Assembly (NCBI GenBank): GCA_020443005.1
Contig: JAGRJA010000306.1
Location: 1-7,309, forward strand
Source: Pseudomonadales bacterium
GTDB lineage: Bacteria; Pseudomonadota; Gammaproteobacteria; Pseudomonadales; UBA7239
Reading direction: 5' to 3'
Length of the DNA stretch: 7,309 bases
Shown: positions 6,273-7,309 of the stretch, piece after piece
Layout of the letters: each line of letters begins with the position of its first letter
Position numbering within the stretch: position 1 is the first letter of the stretch
The notes under the pieces: generated by a model
Databases searched by the model: none
What the model saw: only the letters and a program-made list of their open reading frames with translations
What the model was told of the DNA's origin: nothing
Program-made: the position numbers and the translations under genes

Positions 6273-6623
6273 ATGGCATCCAACCCAATCTATAAAATTG
6301 TTTTTTACAACCGAAATGAGGTCTATGAGCTTTTTGCCCGCCAGATATACCAAAGTGATATGTACGGGTTTATTGAAGTGGAGGAATATGCCTTTGGTGA
6401 GCGATCAACGATGATTGTTGATCCTTCGGAAGAAAAGTTGAAGGCTGAATTCAGTGGAGTTATTCGAAGCTACATACCCATGCATTCGATTATCCGTATT
6501 GACGAGGTTGAAAAGGAGGGTGCTGTCAGGGCGACAGAAGTCAAGGAGGGTAAAAGTTTTGCCCCGATACCTTTTCCCAAGCCGGTGATGGCTGCACAAC
6601 CGGATCCATCGGGCGACAACTGA
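6273..6623 (+). CDS. DUF1820 family protein, function unknown
   Basis: The 116-residue product starts IYKIVFYNRNEVYELFARQ and contains YGFIEVEEYAFGE (about 31-43) and a conserved-looking IPMHSIIRIDEVEKEG stretch (about 69-84), which I recognise as the DUF1820 family of gammaproteobacteria. There is no signal peptide or membrane segment; it should be a small cytoplasmic, beta-rich protein with a proline-rich, probably disordered tail (about 97-116). The biochemical role is not known to me. The ATG at 6273 is preceded by only a weak purine-rich AAGAGA at 6257-6262. It is divergent from miaB across a 153-base gap, and I believe this pairing recurs in pseudomonads, but the link to tRNA modification is unproven. 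A strong terminator follows, so it is probably monocistronic. Confidence 0.85.
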   Translation: MASNPIYKIVFYNRNEVYELFARQIYQSDMYGFIEVEEYAFGERSTMIVDPSEEKLKAEFSGVIRSYIPMHSIIRIDEVEKEGAVRATEVKEGKSFAPIPFPKPVMAAQPDPSGDN

Positions 6624-6645
6624 GTTTCAGGTTGTCATCAAGTTG

Positions 6646-6673
6646 AAAAGCCCTGTCAATGCAGGGCTTTTTT
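6646..6673. terminator. Rho-independent terminator, bidirectional
   Basis: A perfect 10-bp stem is formed by AAAAGCCCTG (6646-6655) and CAGGGCTTTT (6662-6671) around a 6-base loop, with a run of six T at 6668-6673. It lies 22 bases after the DUF1820 stop. On the minus strand the same hairpin ends in TTTT and lies 28 bases past the SDR stop, so it can serve both convergent genes. Confidence 0.9.
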
Positions 6674-6701
6674 ATGCGTGTTTGTCGGGGGGGGCGAGTT
6701 T

Positions 6702-7309
6702 TCAGGCTGTTGTGCCGCCGTCGATGACATATTGCGCTCCGGTAATATGCGCGCCATCACTTTCGGAGGCCAAAAGAGCAATCACAGAAGCAACAGCCTC
6801 AGGGCCGCGAAACTTGTCGAGAGAGGACAGGCGCGGAATAAGGCTCATGTCGGCATTTTCCGGTAAAGGTGCCTGGGACTGCATATTCGTCAGGATGCTG
6901 CCGGGGCACACGGTATTGGCACGCACGCCTCGTTTTGCATATTCAACGGCTATCGCCTTGGTCATGGCCGACACTCCTCCCTTTGAGGCGGCGTAGGCAG
7001 CACCCCAGGGCAGGCCTTTCAATGCGGAAGTTGATGAAACATTGACGATGTTGCCCTTGCTCTCAATCAGGTGCGGCAGGCTTTCCCGGCAAAGATAAAA
7101 TGTCCCGGTAAGGTTGATAGCCAGGGTGCTGTGCCATATTTCATCGGAGAGTTCGTCAGTGTGGGCCATTTTGAGAATGCCGGCCACATTGATGAGCACA
7201 TCGATGCTGCCCAACTGGTTTTTGCAATCCTGCACGGCTTGTTTGACATCTTCCAGCTTGCTGATGTCGCAGCGTTGCCCGATTGCCTTACCGATACGAT
7301 TGCTGTTTA
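6702..7309 (-). CDS. Short-chain dehydrogenase/reductase (SDR), N-terminus outside window
   Basis: The frame stays open to the right edge, giving 201 complete codons of an SDR normally near 250 residues; about 50 N-terminal residues, including the TGxxxGxG nucleotide-binding loop, are missing. Visible features in order, numbered in the fragment, are a CDIS-x-LEDV segment (13-21) at the usual adenine-ring contact, IDVLINVAGI (35-44, the NNAG motif with Val for the second Asn), NLTG (65-68), catalytic Ser92 in VNVSS, and Tyr105/Lys109 in the YxxxK motif (YAASKGG). NTVCPGSILTNM (131-142) follows, and ITGAQYVIDGG closes the protein. This is a classical SDR, NAD(P)-dependent, with FabG-like alcohol/ketone or sugar dehydrogenases as nearest relatives; the substrate cannot be told from sequence. 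The GTG at 7235 is internal, not the start. It is convergent with the DUF1820 gene and shares its terminator. Confidence 0.92.
   Translation of the reverse strand, partial: NSNRIGKAIGQRCDISKLEDVKQAVQDCKNQLGSIDVLINVAGILKMAHTDELSDEIWHSTLAINLTGTFYLCRESLPHLIESKGNIVNVSSTSALKGLPWGAAYAASKGGVSAMTKAIAVEYAKRGVRANTVCPGSILTNMQSQAPLPENADMSLIPRLSSLDKFRGPEAVASVIALLASESDGAHITGAQYVIDGGTTA

Overview
The window reads as ordinary chromosomal DNA of a gammaproteobacterium. The evidence is the gene order miaB–phoH(ybeZ)–ybeY–corC–lnt on the minus strand, products that align closely from memory with the Escherichia coli proteins, and a DUF1820 gene divergent from miaB, an arrangement I associate with Pseudomonas-like and marine gammaproteobacteria. 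Base composition looks balanced and even throughout. I see no insertion sequence, phage gene, CRISPR array, tRNA or rRNA. The genus cannot be fixed from this sequence alone.

Layout. The left edge (1-642, plus strand) holds the C-terminal part of a DUF218/YdcF-ElyC-type envelope protein and a 65-residue YqaE/Pmp3-type membrane protein. These converge with the end of lnt, leaving only 5 bases between the stop codons. From 6119 down to 648 runs a five-gene minus-strand block: miaB (tRNA methylthiolase), phoH/ybeZ (P-loop ATPase), ybeY (16S rRNA maturation endonuclease), corC (CBS-domain protein) and lnt (apolipoprotein N-acyltransferase). phoH/ybeY and corC/lnt are each joined by a 4-base ATGA overlap. 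Two gaps inside the block, 66 and 146 bases, carry promoter-like hexamers, so the block may be transcribed from several starts. A 153-base divergent intergenic region (6120-6272) separates miaB from a plus-strand DUF1820 gene. That gene ends in a strong bidirectional terminator shared with a minus-strand SDR oxidoreductase cut off by the right edge.

How the genes work together. MiaB modifies tRNA for accurate decoding, and YbeY with its PhoH-type partner acts in 16S rRNA maturation and ribosome quality control. CorC and Lnt serve the envelope: ion homeostasis and the last step of lipoprotein acylation. The block therefore links translation quality to envelope maintenance, and in E. coli the equivalent genes are partly under heat-shock control. 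The two left-hand genes also look envelope-related.

Nothing here supports a previously undescribed system. The items most worth a second look are regulatory: a sigma-70-like promoter followed by a perfect 8-bp inverted repeat in the corC leader, and starts lacking a clear Shine-Dalgarno for miaB and phoH (the latter with a TTG start).
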